Source: CAVXXD01 sp963765625 | GTDB lineage: Bacteria; Actinomycetota; Geothermincolia; Geothermincolales; Geothermincolaceae | Reading direction: 5' to 3' | Length of the DNA: 64,000 bases | Assembly: GCA_963765625.1 (NCBI GenBank) | Contig: CAVXXD010000009.1 | Span: forward strand, 194,376 to 258,375 | Part shown: in pieces, positions 46,144 through 57,192 of the stretch | Numbering within the stretch: the stretch's first letter is position 1 | How the letters are laid out: each line of letters opens with the position of its first letter | The notes under the pieces: model-generated | Seen by the model: only the letters and a program-made list of their open reading frames with translations | Databases searched by the model: none | What the model was told of the DNA's origin: nothing | Translations under genes and position numbers: made by a program

Positions 46144-47787
46144 TCGGACTTAGGAAACGTGATTTTTTATCAGGCGGATTGAACAGGTGCGGCGGAGCGT
46201 CTGAAACACATGGCCACCCGCTTTGTTTCGATTGACCGCGACACGCCACTGCTGCTGCCGCCCGATCTGCGCGACTGGGTGCCCGCCGATCATCTCGTCC
46301 ACTTCATCCTCGATGCCGTGGACGCCCTCGACCTGCGCCAGGTCAAGGTCAACACCCGCGGCACCGGCAGCGAACAATATCCGCCGCACCATGCTGCTGG
46401 CGCTGCTGATCTACAGCTACGCCACCGGCACCTTCGGCAGCCGCCGCATCGAGCAGAGCACTTACGACAGCGTGCCGGTGCGCCTGCTCACCGCCGACAC
46501 CCATCCCGACCACGACACGCTCTGCACCTTCCGCCGCGAAAACCAGGCGCTGCTCACCGAGAGCTTCGTCAAAGTGCTGCAACTGGCCCAGCAACTCAAA
46601 GTGCTCGAAGTTCGGCCAGCTCACCGTGGCCGCCGACGGCACCAAGGTGCTGGCCAACGCCAGCAAACACAGCGCCGTGAGCTACCAACGGGCCGGGGAA
46701 ATGATCGCACAACTCGAACTGGAAGTGAAGCAACTCCTGGCCAAGGCCGAGCAGGCCGACGCCACGCCGCTGCAGGACGGACTGACGATCCCCGAGGAAA
46801 TCACCCGCCGGCAGGAACGCAAGGCCGCGCTGGCGCAGGCCCGCGCCGAGATCGAAGCCCGCGCCCACGCCCGCTACGCCGCCCAACTGGCCGAGCACGA
46901 AGCGAAGCTGGCCGAACGGGCCGCCAAACAGGAACGCGGCGAAAAGGTGGGCGGCCAACCGCCGCAGGCCCCCACGCCCACGCCCGAACCCGGCGACCAA
47001 TACAACTTCACCGATCCGGAGAGCCGGATCATGAAGGCGGGCAACGGGAATCACTTCGAGCAGAGCTACAACGCGCAGGCGGCGGTGGAAGTGGAGAGCC
47101 GTCTGATCGTGGGCGAGCGCGTGAGCCAGGCGCCCAACGACAAACAGGAACTGGTGCCGACGCTGGCGGCCATCCCCGCCGAGGCGGGCGCCGTCGCGGC
47201 GGCGCTGGTGGACAGCGGCTTCTTCAGCGAAGCGGCGGTGGCCGCAGATCGAGCAAGCCGCGGCCGGCACGCCACCGGCACGATGGTTTATGCGGCGGTG
47301 GAGAAAACGGGGCATCATCGGAGCGTGGCCGATTTGGAAAAGCGGCCCGAACCCGGAGCCGCCCGCGCGCGGACGCGAGCGTGATCGAAGTGATGCGGCA
47401 CCGGCTGAAGACCACGGCGGGCAAGACGCTTTACAAGTTGCGGCAGCAAACGGTGGAGCCGGTGTTCGGGATCATCAAGTCGGTGCTGGGGTTCCGGCAG
47501 TTCCGCTTGCGCGGGCGGGCGAAAGTGGCGTTGGAATGGACGCTGGTCTGCCTGGCCTACAACCTGAAACGGCTGCATCGGCTGGGCGCGGGCCTGAAAC
47601 TGGCCGGATCGAACTGAAAACGCGGGGGCGGAGCCGGAACAAAGAGACTTCGCCCAGCGAGACGCGTCGAGGAGCGCCCAGAAAACCGCCGACTGGATCT
47701 CGCCGCCGATGGGTCCGGAACGCATTCGCCACAGCCGTCCGGGCAGCTACCACCACCGCCTCAGCTCGCGCCTTGAGCTAAGTCCGA
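46144..47787. mobile_element. IS1182-type insertion sequence
   Basis: The transposase gene is bracketed by short terminal inverted repeats: TCGGACTTAG at 46144-46153 and CTAAGTCCGA at 47778-47787, a perfect 10-bp match. Similarity weakens inward. Target duplications are not clear. The position between an nfeD and a floA gene suggests it may have split a flotillin-type locus. Confidence 0.75.
46210..47617 (+). CDS. IS1182-family DDE transposase (frameshifted)
   Basis: The product, ~470 residues when frames are joined, starts MATRFVSIDRDTPLLLPPDL and WVPADHLVHFILDAVD, the standard IS1182/IS1182-like opening. It continues MLLALLIYSYATGTFGSRRI, then VAADGTKVLANASKHSAVSY with the first catalytic Asp region, NHFEQSYNAQAAVEV, and ends VEPVFGIIKSVLGFRQF (catalytic Glu region) and ALEWTLVCLAYNLKRL. 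Frameshifts near 46,380, 46,615 and 47,380 break the frame. Because the rest of segment C has the same error density, I cannot tell whether the element is dead. Confidence 0.85.
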
Positions 47788-47822
47788 GCACCGTGACAAA
47801 GAAATTTCGATCCATGTTTGGC

Positions 47823-47897
47823 AGGGCGCGTCACTCCGTGCGCGCCGCAGATTGGCAATGCCATCCCCCGAACGGCGCGCACGGAGTGACGCGCCCT
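47823..47897. repeat. 25-bp perfect inverted repeat (REP/BIME-like)
   Basis: The arms 47823-47847 and 47873-47897 are exact reverse complements (AGGGCGCGTCACTCCGTGCG... in the left arm) with a 25-base loop. A further TTGGCAG pairs outside the perfect stem. It can fold into a stable hairpin. It lies 35 bases beyond the IS1182 end, and a 15-base copy of the arm occurs at 40439-40453. Confidence 0.85.
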
Positions 47898-48354
47898 ACC
47901 TGCCAACAGCGACTCGGTCCGGAGCCTCGGAACGCAACGAAACTTCCGTGTCGCCATACCAGTTTCGTTGATTGCTCGTTGCAGACCGCTGCGGGTATGC
48001 GCCTCGCTCGCGCCTCGCCAGCCGACCTTTTCTGCGAAAACAGCACCCCTCGGAATTTTCAAACAGGCGTTAGTCTCAACTTGAAAGCTCATTAGAATAA
48101 GTCCGGCCAGCTTCGCGTCAGGGCTCCAAACTTTTTGGCGGAGCGAAAACCAACGAGGCAACCAAGGCCTGGCGCGCGCGGCGTGGATTGCGCCACAATG
48201 AGTCAGCCCGCTTCCCCGCGCGCGAAGGATCCCGCCCGCCGGTGGCCGACGACTGTGGCCGGGTGCCGGCCCTGTTCATTCAACTGTTCGAAACGACGAG
48301 CCGCTTGCGCTTGTTGGTCGCTGACTGTGGCCGTAGTGATGCGCGCTGGCTCCA
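47898..48354. other. stretch without a supported gene
   Basis: About 450 bases between the inverted repeat and the small FloA-linked gene. Short frames exist on both strands but show no family likeness. I see no further repeat or RNA. Confidence 0.4.
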
Positions 48355-48693
48355 TCACGATAGGCGGGGAGCACAAAGGCGGGACGGTTTGCCTTGCTGG
48401 TTGGAAAGGTTCTTCGTCTGACCACTCCGGGCCGGCGGCCTGTCGCCTTGGGCAGTGCGAGGAAGGAGCGGTGGCGGCGGCGCCTCTCCCATGAGCCGCC
48501 GGAGGGCTTCCTCCAGGTTGAATTCGCCCGGGGCTTTGCCCGCTGACGGCGACGGTTCATCACCCCCGGGGGGCGGCCCCGCTGATTTTTCCTGGCGTCG
48601 CTTCGACAGCCAATTGACCAGCGCACCGACAATGACAATGACCGCGACAATCCACGGGTTGTCGAAAAGTCCGGCGGCGAACAGCGGATTCAT
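48355..48693 (-). CDS. small membrane protein downstream of floA
   Basis: 112 residues with one N-terminal transmembrane helix (PWIVAVIVIVGALVNWL), a basic stop-transfer NWLSKRRQEK, then a Pro/Gly/Ser-rich tail that ends near 48355. Its ATG overlaps the floA stop codon (48690-48693), so it is translationally coupled to floA. I do not know the family. A role in membrane microdomains is inferred from coupling only. The C-terminal third could be out of frame because of nearby errors. Confidence 0.55.
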   Translation of the reverse strand: MNPLFAAGLFDNPWIVAVIVIVGALVNWLSKRRQEKSAGPPPGGDEPSPSAGKAPGEFNLEEALRRLMGEAPPPPLLPRTAQGDRPPARSGQTKNLSNQQGKPSRLCAPRLS

Positions 48694-49803
48694 GGGAAAC
48701 GGTAGCCGGAGATTATTTCTTCGCGGTCGTGCGCGCCGGATGACGACGCGTCCGGCCCATCGCTGCCGATGTTTTCGCGCATGGTCGTGTCCGCCTGTAC
48801 GTTCTTGATGCGGTAATAATCCATGATGCCCATGTGGCCCTTGTCGAAGGCGCGGGCGATGGCGATGGGAATCTGCGCTTCGGCCTCGACCACGCGGGCG
48901 CGCATCTCGGAGACGCGCGCCACCATTTCCTGTTCGGTGGCGACGGCGGCGGCGCGGCGGACTTCGGCCTGCGCCTGGGCGATGAGTTTGTTCGCCTCGG
49001 CCTGCTCGGCCTGCAGTTTCGCGCCGACGTTGCCGCCCACGTCCACGTCGGCGATGTCAATGGACAGGATTTCGAAGGCGGTGTTGCTGTCGAGCGCCTT
49101 GCCCAGAACCGTTTTGGAAATGCGGTCGGGATTCTCCAACACGTCCTTGTAGGTTTCTGACGAGCCGATGGTGGAAACGATGCCCTCGCCCACGCGCGCG
49201 ATGATGGTTTCCTCCGTCGCGCCGCCGACGAAACGGTCCAGATTGGTGCGCACGGTCACGCGGGCCTTGGCCTTGATGACGATGCCGTCCTTGGCCACCG
49301 CGTCAATGGTGGTCTTGCCCGACGTCGGCGCGGGACAATCAATGACCTTGGGATTGACGGAAGTTTTCACCGCTTCGAGCACGGTTTTGCCGGTGCCTTT
49401 GGTGGCGAGGTCAATGGCGCACGCGCGGTCAAAGACGAGATTGATGCCGGCCTTTTTGGCGGCGACCAGGGCGAGCACGACCATTTGCACGTTGCCGCCG
49501 GCCAGGAAGTGCGTGGAAAGTTCGTCAATGGAGACCGGCAGCCCGGATTTCACGGCGGTGATGCGGCCGTCCACGATCAGGCCGACCGGCATGCGCCGCA
49601 GCCGCAGCGCGATCAATTCGGTGAAGGTGACTTTCGCGCCGGAGAACAAGGCGCGGATGTAGATCATCCCGAAGTTGAGGACCAGGATGCCCACCACGAG
49701 CAGCAACACGCGCGCCAATGGCGTAAAGCACGAAGTCGAGTCGGAACGGCAGCGAACCGGATTGAGCGAGGATTGGGGTCATTTGAGTTAGCATTGTATT
49801 CAT
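48690..49803 (-). CDS. floA: flotillin-like protein FloA (one frameshift near the N-terminus)
   Basis: From ALFSGAKVTFTELIALRLRR onward the sequence is typical FloA (UPF0365): LIVDGRITAVKSGLPVSIDE, STHFLAGGNVQMVVLALVAA, KARVTVRTNLDRFVGGATEE, ALDSNTAFEILSIDIADVDV and the C-terminal AQAEVRRAAAVATEQEMVA coiled coil. A shift near 49,720 separates the N-terminal membrane anchor, which reads MTPILAQSGSLPFRLDFVLY. The start is one of three ATGs between 49782 and 49803. FloA forms lipid-raft-like membrane assemblies. It is divergent from the NfeD1b gene, whereas these two are usually co-directional, and is followed by the coupled small membrane protein gene. Confidence 0.9.
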
Positions 49804-49913
49804 GGCTGGATAATGGGCCGTTACCAGACCTAAACAAGCATATACGCGAACTGACAGGCCACCGCCACCGGTTTCTCCGTTGTGACAGCCGGGCCTCTGG
49901 TCGTAAGCTGTGG

Positions 49914-51359
49914 CATGAATTTCAGGCACGTTTCCCAGTTTGCTGCTCGGCGGGCTGTTGCTGCCGAGCGCAGCGGGGTTCGCCGGCGCAAACGAATCTG
50001 CCCGCCATCCCGTCGAGCGGGACAAAGGTGTATATCCTGCCCATTCAGGAAGACATCATGCCGCCGCTGGTCTATGTGGTCCGGCGCGGCGTGAAGGAGG
50101 CGATGGAGGCAAAGGCCGACGCGCATCATCCTCGACATGAACACCGATGGCGGGCGCGTGGATGTGACCGAGGAAATCATCCAGATCATCAGCAAGTTCA
50201 AGGGCGTCACCGTCACCTACGTCAACGACCGCGCGTTCTCCGCCGGCGCGTTCATCGCGGTGGCCACGCAGAAGATTTACATGGCGCCGCAAAGCGTGAT
50301 CGGCGCCGCGGCCCCCATCCTGATGTCGCCCACCGGCAGCGGCGCGGAAAAAATGCCGGACACCGTCGAGGCCAAGATGACTTCCGCGGTGCGCGCGCTG
50401 GTGCGCACCCAGGCCGAGAAGAACGGGCACAACATTGACGTCATCGAAGCGATGATTGACAAGACCAAGGCGCTCGAAGATTGAGCGGCGAGGTCCTGAA
50501 CAAGGAGGGCAACATTCTCACGCTCACCGACCGGCAGGCGGCCAAGGAATATGGCGATCCGCCCAAACCGTCTGCTTTCGTCGGGCACGGTGGAATCCCT
50601 GGACGCACTGCTGGCGCACGCTCGGTTATGCCGGGGCGCAGCGCGTTGAGATCAAGCCGACGGGCACGGAGAAGCTCGGCATCTGGATCAACACCATCGC
50701 GCCGCTGCTGCTGATCATCGGCATCGTCGGGCTTTACATCGAGTTCAAGACGCCGGGATTCGGGTTGCCCGGCATCGTCGGCATCACGGCCTTCGCGATC
50801 TATTTCCTGGGCGGTTACGTGGCGGGCCTTTCCGCCGCCGGCTGGGTGCTGGTGTTCGTCGCTGGGATTGATCCTGGTCGCTGCTGGAGTTGTTCGTCTT
50901 CCCCGGGCACGTTCATCGCCGGCGTCACCGGCGCGGTCTTGATGCTGATCGCGCTGGTCATGGGGATGGTGGACATGTATCCGGGCACGCCCGCCGCTGC
51001 CGACCTTGCCGCAATTGCAGCTGCCGCTGCGCGACCTCAGCGTGGCCGTTGGGGTCTCGTTTGCTGCTCGCGCTGGTCCTGGCCCGGTTTCTTCCGAAGA
51101 CCCCGCTCTTTCACCAGCTCGTTTCGCAAACGGCCAGCGGCGTCAGTTCGGTGGCGGCACTGGAGGCGCAACAGGAGGCGCGCATCGGCCAGATCGGCGT
51201 CGCCATCTGCCCCGTTGTGTCCCGGCGGCAAGGCCCGCTTCGAGGACCAGCTCCTCGACGTCATCACGCGCGGCGAGATGGTGGAGAAAGGCCGGCCGGT
51301 CAGAATCATCGGTCACAGCGGCCTCGAACGCGGTGGTGGAGGAAGTCGGCCAGGGCTAA
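49914..51359 (+). CDS. NfeD1b-type membrane-bound serine protease (ClpP-class), frameshifted
   Basis: Joined across several shifts this gives ~470 residues. A signal peptide (LLLGGLLLPSAAGFAGA) is followed by VYILPIQEDIMPPLVYVVRR and MNTDGGRVDVTEEIIQIISK. The serine site is NDRAFSAGAFIAVAT, and IGAAAPILMSP follows. This is the ClpP-like protease domain of long NfeD proteins. Transmembrane segments follow (APLLLIIGIVGLYIEFKTPG, FAIYFLGGYVAGLSAAGW), then the soluble NfeD OB domain ending VEEVGQG. Such proteins work with flotillin/stomatin partners in membrane quality control. It faces away from floA across a 110-base gap. Confidence 0.85.
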
Positions 51360-51645
51360 TTGCAAAGATTAGTGATAGCGCCGCGTGAGGGCACGCGGCC
51401 TACAGGGCGTTGTCGGGCGCGGGCCCTCACGCGGCGGCCCTTGAGCGTCAACTGGTCGCAACCGGCCAAGCATAGCAAGGTTTACAAGCGGAAGACAAAA
51501 TGAGCGGAAGTTGCCTTGCCGGGCGCGCTCCGGCCGGCAAATCGGGTATCCGCCGACAAATTCAAAGAGGACACCAGGACACTACTTCGTCGTTTTGAGG
51601 GTTTGACCTCACGTCGCCGCTGGCCTACACTCGCCGCTCTGTTTT

Positions 51646-53247
51646 ATGAAAATTCTGGTTTGTGATCCGGTTTCGCCCAAGGGAATCGCTCTGCTCCAAC
51701 AACGGCCTGAGTTTCAAGGTGGTCGTGTTGCCCAAGCGGTTGTCCGAGGCGGAACTGTTGCCGGTGGTGGCCGACGCGGTGGCGATGGTCGTGCGTTCCG
51801 AGACCAAGGTGACGCGCAAAGTCATCGAGGCCGCGCCGAAGCTGCGCGTGGTGGGCCGCGCCGGCGTGGGCGTGGACAACGTGGACGTGGAGGCCGCCAC
51901 GCAACGCGGCGTCGTGGTCATGAACACGCCCGGCGGCAACACGATTTCCACGGCGGAGTTGTCCTTTGCCATGATTCTCAGTCTGGCGCGCAAAGTGCCG
52001 CAGGCGGCCGCCTCGATGGTCGCAGGCAAATGGGACCGCAAACAATTTCAAGGCGCGGAACTCGCCGGCAAGACGCTCGGCGTGCTGGGCATGGGCCGCA
52101 TCGGCAGCGAGGTGGCCAAGCGCGCCCTCGCCTTCGGCATGAGGGTGGTGGGCTACGACCCGTTTCTCACGGAAGCCCGCGCGCAGTCGCTCGGCGTCGA
52201 GGTGGCGTCCGACCTGGACAGGCTTTATCGCGACGCGGATTTCATCACCGTCCACATGCCGGTGACGGAACTGACGCGCGGGATGCTGAACACCGCCGCG
52301 TTTTCCAAGATGAAACCCGGCGTGCGCATCGTGAATTGCGCGCGCGGCGAAATCATCGTCGAGAACGACCTCATCGCCGCGCTGGATTCCGGCAAGGTGG
52401 CCGCCGCCGCGCTGGATGTTTTCGCGACCGAGCCGCTGCCCGGCCGACCATCCGTTCCGCAAGCATCCGGGCATCACGCTCACGCCGCATCTCGGCGCGA
52501 GCACGGCGGAGGCGCAGGAAAAGTGCGGCATCGAAGTGGCTGAGGTGATCACGGCGTATCTGCTCACCGGCGAAGTCCGCAACGCGGTGAATCTCCCGTA
52601 CCTCGACGCGAAGACCTACGAGCAGATCAAGCCCTACCTCACGCTCGGCGAGAAGCTCGGCAAACTGCTGGCGCAACTCGCGCCGCCGCAGGTGGACCGG
52701 CTGCACATCACCTACGGCGGCAAGGCGCAGGAGCTGCCGAACATTGACCCGGTCACGCGCGCCATCGTGCTGGGTTTCCTCTCGCGCGCGGCGGTCAAGG
52801 ACCTCAACAACATCAACGTCCGCAGCATCGCCTCGACGCTCGGCCTCACGGTGGAGGAAAAGCGCTCCAACGAGCCGGTCACGTTCAACGAGTGGCTGCA
52901 CGTGCAGGTGTTCAATGGCACGGAGAAGGTCATTTCGGCCGGCGGCACCTTTTTCGGCTCGCCGAACAATCCGCGCATCGTGCGGGTGTTCAGCACGCCC
53001 GTCGAAATTCCCATCAGCGGCACGGTGCTGCTGCTGAACAACAAGGACCGGCCCGGCATGGTCGGTTACCTCGGCACCTTGTTGGGCAAGCACAACGTCA
53101 ACATCGCCAGCATGAGCCTGCAGCCGCGACGTCGCCGGCGGCGATGCCTTCACGGTGCTCAACCTCGACAGCGAGCCGCCCGCGCCGGTGCTGGACGAAC
53201 TGCGGCGCGATCCCGACATCAGCAACGTCAAAGTCGTCACATTGTAA
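51646..53247 (+). CDS. serA: D-3-phosphoglycerate dehydrogenase SerA (frameshifted)
   Basis: About 530 residues, the long SerA form. The start MKILVCDPVSPKGIALLQQR is at 51646. After a shift near 51,712 the chain shows VVGRAGVGVDNVDVEAATQR, the NAD motif LGVLGMGRIGSEVAKRALAF and VRIVNCARGEIIVENDL. A shift near 52,440 continues to PGITLTPHLGASTAEAQEKC, which holds the catalytic His. The allosteric substrate-binding domain follows, then the ACT domain MVGYLGTLLGKHNVNIASMS. A last shift near 53,130 ends with the ACT C-terminus SNVKVVTL. It catalyses the first step of serine synthesis. Both sides of every shift are conserved, so errors are the likely cause. Confidence 0.92.
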
Positions 53248-53270
53248 ACCATCCGACCCCTAAAAAAATC

Positions 53271-54140
53271 ATGACTCATAAAACCGCAAAGATTCCTTCC
53301 CTCGCGCTGATCGCCGCGCTGATCGCCGCGCCCGGCGCCTTCGCCGTCAATTCCGGCACGAACGCCGCCGCCAAGCCCGCCGATAAACTCACGGAGTTGT
53401 TCGGCGACCCTGTCATCGCCAAGGGCAAAGGGGTGGAGGTCAAGCGCAGCCAACTGGACTCGGCGATGAACATTACCAAGGCCGCGGCGGCGGGCCGCGG
53501 CCAGATGCCGTCCCCGGAGCAAATGCAACTGCTGGAACAGCAGGCGTTGCAGGGCCTGATTCATTTTCAGCTTTTGCTCAACCAGGCGACCGCCGCGGAC
53601 AAGGCCAAGGGCCGGGAGGTTTTCCAGAAAAACATCGAGAAAATCAAGGCCCGCGGCAAACTTTCCGAGGAGGAATTCAACGAGCGGCTTAACCGCCAGA
53701 TGAAAATCGAGGGCCAAACGAAAGAGCAGTGGGAGCAACTGGGAATCGAGCAGGGACCGCCCAGGTCGTCGTCGAACGCGAACTCAAAGTCGCCGTGACC
53801 GATGAAGAGGTGAAGAAGTTTTACGACGAAAACCCAACGCGTTTTGAAGAGCCGGAAATGGTGCGCGCCAGCCACATTTTGTTGAGCACAATGGATGCGG
53901 CCACACGCCAGCCGTTGGCCGACGATAAAAAGGCGGTCAAGCGCAAGCAGGCGGAAGACCTGCTCAAGCGCGCCCGTGCGGGCGAGGATTTTGCCAAACT
54001 GGCCAAGGAATTTTCCGAGGATCCCGGCTCCAGGGACAAGGGCGGCGAATACACCTTCCCGCGCGGGCAGATGGTGCCGGAGTTCGAATCGGCGGCGTTT
54101 TCGCTGAACACCAGACCGACCGAAGAAGTGATCCGTCGCT
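53271..54140 (+). CDS. parvulin-type peptidylprolyl isomerase, 3' end lost at a join
   Basis: The chain has a signal peptide (IPSLALIAALIAAPGAFA), a SurA-like N-terminal helical region (QQALQGLIHFQLLLNQATA, EEEFNERLNRQMKIEG) and, after a shift near 53,755, a parvulin domain. The latter reads EPEMVRASHILLSTMD, DLLKRARAGEDFAKLAKEFS, DPGSRDKGGEYTFPRGQMV and PEFESAAFSLNT. Sequence like this should go on to the GYHIIKL strand, but similarity stops at about 54,115. It then runs into unrelated GC-rich sequence, marking the join to segment D. It would assist folding of exported proteins. It follows serA by 23 bases. Confidence 0.85.
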
Positions 54141-54197
54141 CCTCGCGCGAGCGCGGATCGCGCCAACGCGGACAAGGACGCGGTTAGGATCGCGGCC
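54110..54197. other. join between Verrucomicrobia-like and Myxococcota-like sequence
   Basis: The isomerase loses its family sequence inside the parvulin domain and the next gene starts at 54198 with different codon use. The breakpoint lies somewhere in this interval. No gene of its own is visible. Confidence 0.5.
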
Positions 54198-56016
54198 ATG
54201 GCGCTCTTTCCCAAGTGCGGGTTCCAGGTCCTCGTGCCGGACGGGCTCGTCGTGCCCGGAACGACCCTCGATGGTGTCCTCAAGCGCCTCGACGCGCCGG
54301 AGGCCATTCCCGCGCGCGGAGCACGTCCAGCTCGACTTCATCAGCAAGGCCTGGGCTGGCTACGGCTCGGGAAAGAGCCGGAGGGTGGTGCGGCACACCA
54401 TGTTCCACGCGCCGCTCAACATCGATCTGAAGGACGGCGCGCTCCCTGCCGGAAAGCATCGCTTCCCGTTCCAGGTCGCGGTGCCCGCGTGGCTTCCTCC
54501 CGGCTTCGCAGGCAACGACTGCGCGATCGAGCATGTCATCGAGACGCGCCTCGACGTCGACTGGGCGATCGATCCGGTCGCGAAGGTGACGCCGCGCATC
54601 GCGCTGCCGCCCCGGGAGGGCATGCGCGCGAGCCTGACCACGCGCTCTCACCGGCACTTTCACCAGACCATCGTGCTCGAGGTGAACCTGGCGTCCTCGG
54701 TCATCGCTCACGACGAGCCGCTGATCGGGCAGATCGCGCTTCGAAAGCGGCCACGCCGTTCCGTTCGACGCCGTGAAGCTCACCGTCGCAGGGGCGACGA
54801 AGATCGTCATGGGTCGAGGAGACCGCCGGCGCGGTGGCGGGACGATGATCCGCATCCCTGCGGAGGCGCTCCGCCCGGGCAACGCCGTGCCGTTTCGCTT
54901 TCCTCCGAGCGAGCACATCCTGCCGACGTTCAAGAGCAACTTCATCGACTACGACGTCGTGCTCGACGTGACCGTCGACATTCCCTGGGCATCGGAACCT
55001 TCGTTCGAAGCTCCTCCTCCACGTGCTGCCCGCAGGCTCAACGCTGGTCGGCGACTCGACCACGAGCATCGTGGGCGGCGAGAGGCTGCGGGCGATCGGC
55101 GCGGTGATGGCGCAGAACACTGGTCTCCGGGAGGGGCGCGCGCCCACGCTCGTACAGGGGGCCATCGGACCCGTCGCCGTGCGTATCGACGATGCACCAC
55201 GCGAGGCGAGGCTGGGAATCGATGTGGACTTCACGTTTCCCGACGTCGAGGCTCGGCATCGTGTTCCGACCGCCCGGCGTCCTGGAGGGCTTTCGGGAGT
55301 CGCCGCTGCTGCCGAAGAACGGCAGGCGGTACTTCCTGCGCTGCAAGCCAGGAGAGTCACGGCCGCCGGTCGATGCGACGGCGGTTGTGGCGTTCATGGA
55401 GGCGGTCCTCGCGAACCTCGGGGCGACCGAGGAGATCCGGTTATCGGATCACTATCTGGGGATCCACGTCTCGATTCCGAATGACGAGCTGCCACGCATG
55501 GTGGAGATCGCGCGCTCGGCACACGCGAAGGCGAAGGCCATCGCTGACGCGATCGCAAGGCTTCCATTCCCGGTGCAGCTCGCGATGGCACGGCCCGCGT
55601 GGGAAGCGACGGCCGCCGAGCAGAGCGCTGTGCTCGTTCCGACAGGACCGGCGCTGTGCTGGGCTCTCCTTCCGCGCACGCGTGCTCGGCGGCGAAGAGC
55701 GCGTCATCGGTGCTGCGATCCGCACGGTCTGGACGAAGGAAGGGCCGACCATTCACGTCGACGTGGATCTGCGGGGAGCACCGCTACCGAAGGAAGCTTG
55801 GGGCGAAGGCGTGGCGGAGACTGCAACGGAGCGGCTGCACGCGGGTGCGCGCCTGCTTTTCGTCGGCTTACCCGCTGGAGGGTGGACAGGGCGTGACGCT
55901 GGAGCGAGCGGAGTGGACAGGACGATCCAAGGGCGCTGCTCGGGGGGATCGAGCTGTTCATGTGGTGGGTGCTCGAGCTGCGGGGGGAGCGGCGGGCGGA
56001 GATGCCCTATCGGTGA
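54198..56016 (+). CDS. arrestin-like/Spo0M-like cytosolic protein with a long C-terminal region (frameshifted)
   Basis: About 605 residues across several shifts. The opening MALFPKCGFQVLVPDGLVVP and GTTLDGVL, then LPAGKHRFPFQVAVPAWLPP and GFAGNDCAIEHVIETRL, look like an arrestin-type beta-sandwich as in Spo0M (SpoIIM-like) and Vps26 proteins. The second sandwich has EHILPTFKSNFIDYDVVLDV. The C-terminal half includes PPVDATAVVAFMEAVLANLG and WEGVAETATERL-like segments that I do not recognise. It ends LFMWWVLELRGERRAEMPYR at 56016. There is no signal peptide. The function is unknown, and the fold call is by general resemblance. Confidence 0.45.
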
Positions 56017-56283
56017 TGACACTACGGCGGCGGGTCGGGGGTCTCTCCGGCCCGCGGTCGCGTGTTTTCCGACGTGCAGGCCGTTCAGGGGCGGCCGACT
56101 CATTACGCTCACGGGAAGCCCAATAGACGTTGGGGAGCTTGTTGGAGGGATTGGATGCGGGGATCCAGCCTGCAGGCGTCGGGCTCGCTCCTTGTCGCGG
56201 GCCAAAGAGACCCCCGACCCGCCGCCTCCGCTTGTTGTGGTGCCCGACATGCGAAGGATCAGGCAGCGCGGCGATGTGGGCCG

Positions 56284-57192
56284 TTACTTTTGATGCTTCT
56301 TGCGGCGCAGGGCGATGAGGCCGCCAACGAGGAGGCCGCCGATGGCGGCGACGAGGACCCAGCGCGTGCCGAGATCGGGCGACGGGGCAGCGGGGGCAGC
56401 GGGCGTGGGGGCAGCGGACGGGATTGGGGTGCCGGCGTCGGCAGCCGCGCTCGAGGCTGGAGAGGTGGAGCCGGGGGGGGGGGGGGGGGTGAGGAGGGCG
56501 GCGCGCGGTGGGGAGGGTCTTGGGGCAGTGGTGTAGGGGATGGTCTCGGTGGTGTTGTCGTCGTAGGTGTAGAGTGCACGCTTTGGTTGGAGAGAGATCG
56601 GTGGGGGTCGCGGTGGCGACGAGGATGTCGTGGACCGATTTCAGGGGGGAGGAGAGGCCAGGGGCTGACCTGAGCGGGTCGAGGCGGAAGGGGGAGCGCT
56701 TGATGTTGGGGGAGGAGGCGAAGAAGGGGATGCGCTGGGCGAGAGGGATGGCGTGGCAGGAAGCGATGAAGGAGGCGCCGGATTTTTGGCCGATCGAAGA
56801 GTCGTCGGCGGTGCCCTCACGCATGGCGCGCGGGAAGGCATCGGACGGGAGCGCATAGAAACGGGCGTCGGTGGTGCACTGCTCGAGGAGCGCGTGGTGC
56901 TTGCGCCTTGCCACCACCACCTCGTAGTCGATGTCGTTCTGGCGTGACACCCAGTCCGGGTTCAGCGCGAGATCGATCTTGCCGAGTGGGTCGCCATAGC
57001 TGCCGCAGTTGCGCGGCCACATCACGATGGTCGACCTTTCGGCGCTCACGTCGGCGTTCTCGATCTCGTACGGTGTAGGCGATGGGCTTGCGGCCCGGCG
57101 GCGTCGGCGCCGCGCATCGGCGTGAGCGGCCGTCGTACGAGGCGGAACGCGAGGACGAACGCGAGCAACGGCGACGACGCGGCCCAACCGCG
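56284..57192 (-). CDS. membrane protein of unknown function, Pro-rich C-terminal stalk (frameshifted)
   Basis: Readable pieces are an N-terminal hydrophobic segment (SSPLLAFVLAFRLVRRPL), an extended domain with YEIENADVSAERSTIVMWPR, NCGSYGDPLGKIDLALNPDW and FYALPSDAFPRAMREGTADD, a Pro/Ala-rich stalk, and a C-terminal transmembrane helix with basic tail (RWVLVAAIGGLLVGGLIALR, then RKKHQK) at 56284. The topology resembles myxobacterial cell-surface proteins with a C-terminal anchor. The start is not certain; the upstream gene ends at 57193. A 17-G run interrupts the stalk. Confidence 0.5.
56473..56489 (+). repeat. 17-base poly-G run
   Basis: A run of 17 G lies inside the Pro-rich stalk coding region of the minus-strand gene (poly-C there, so poly-Pro). 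Length slippage here would shift the frame. Confidence 0.85.
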
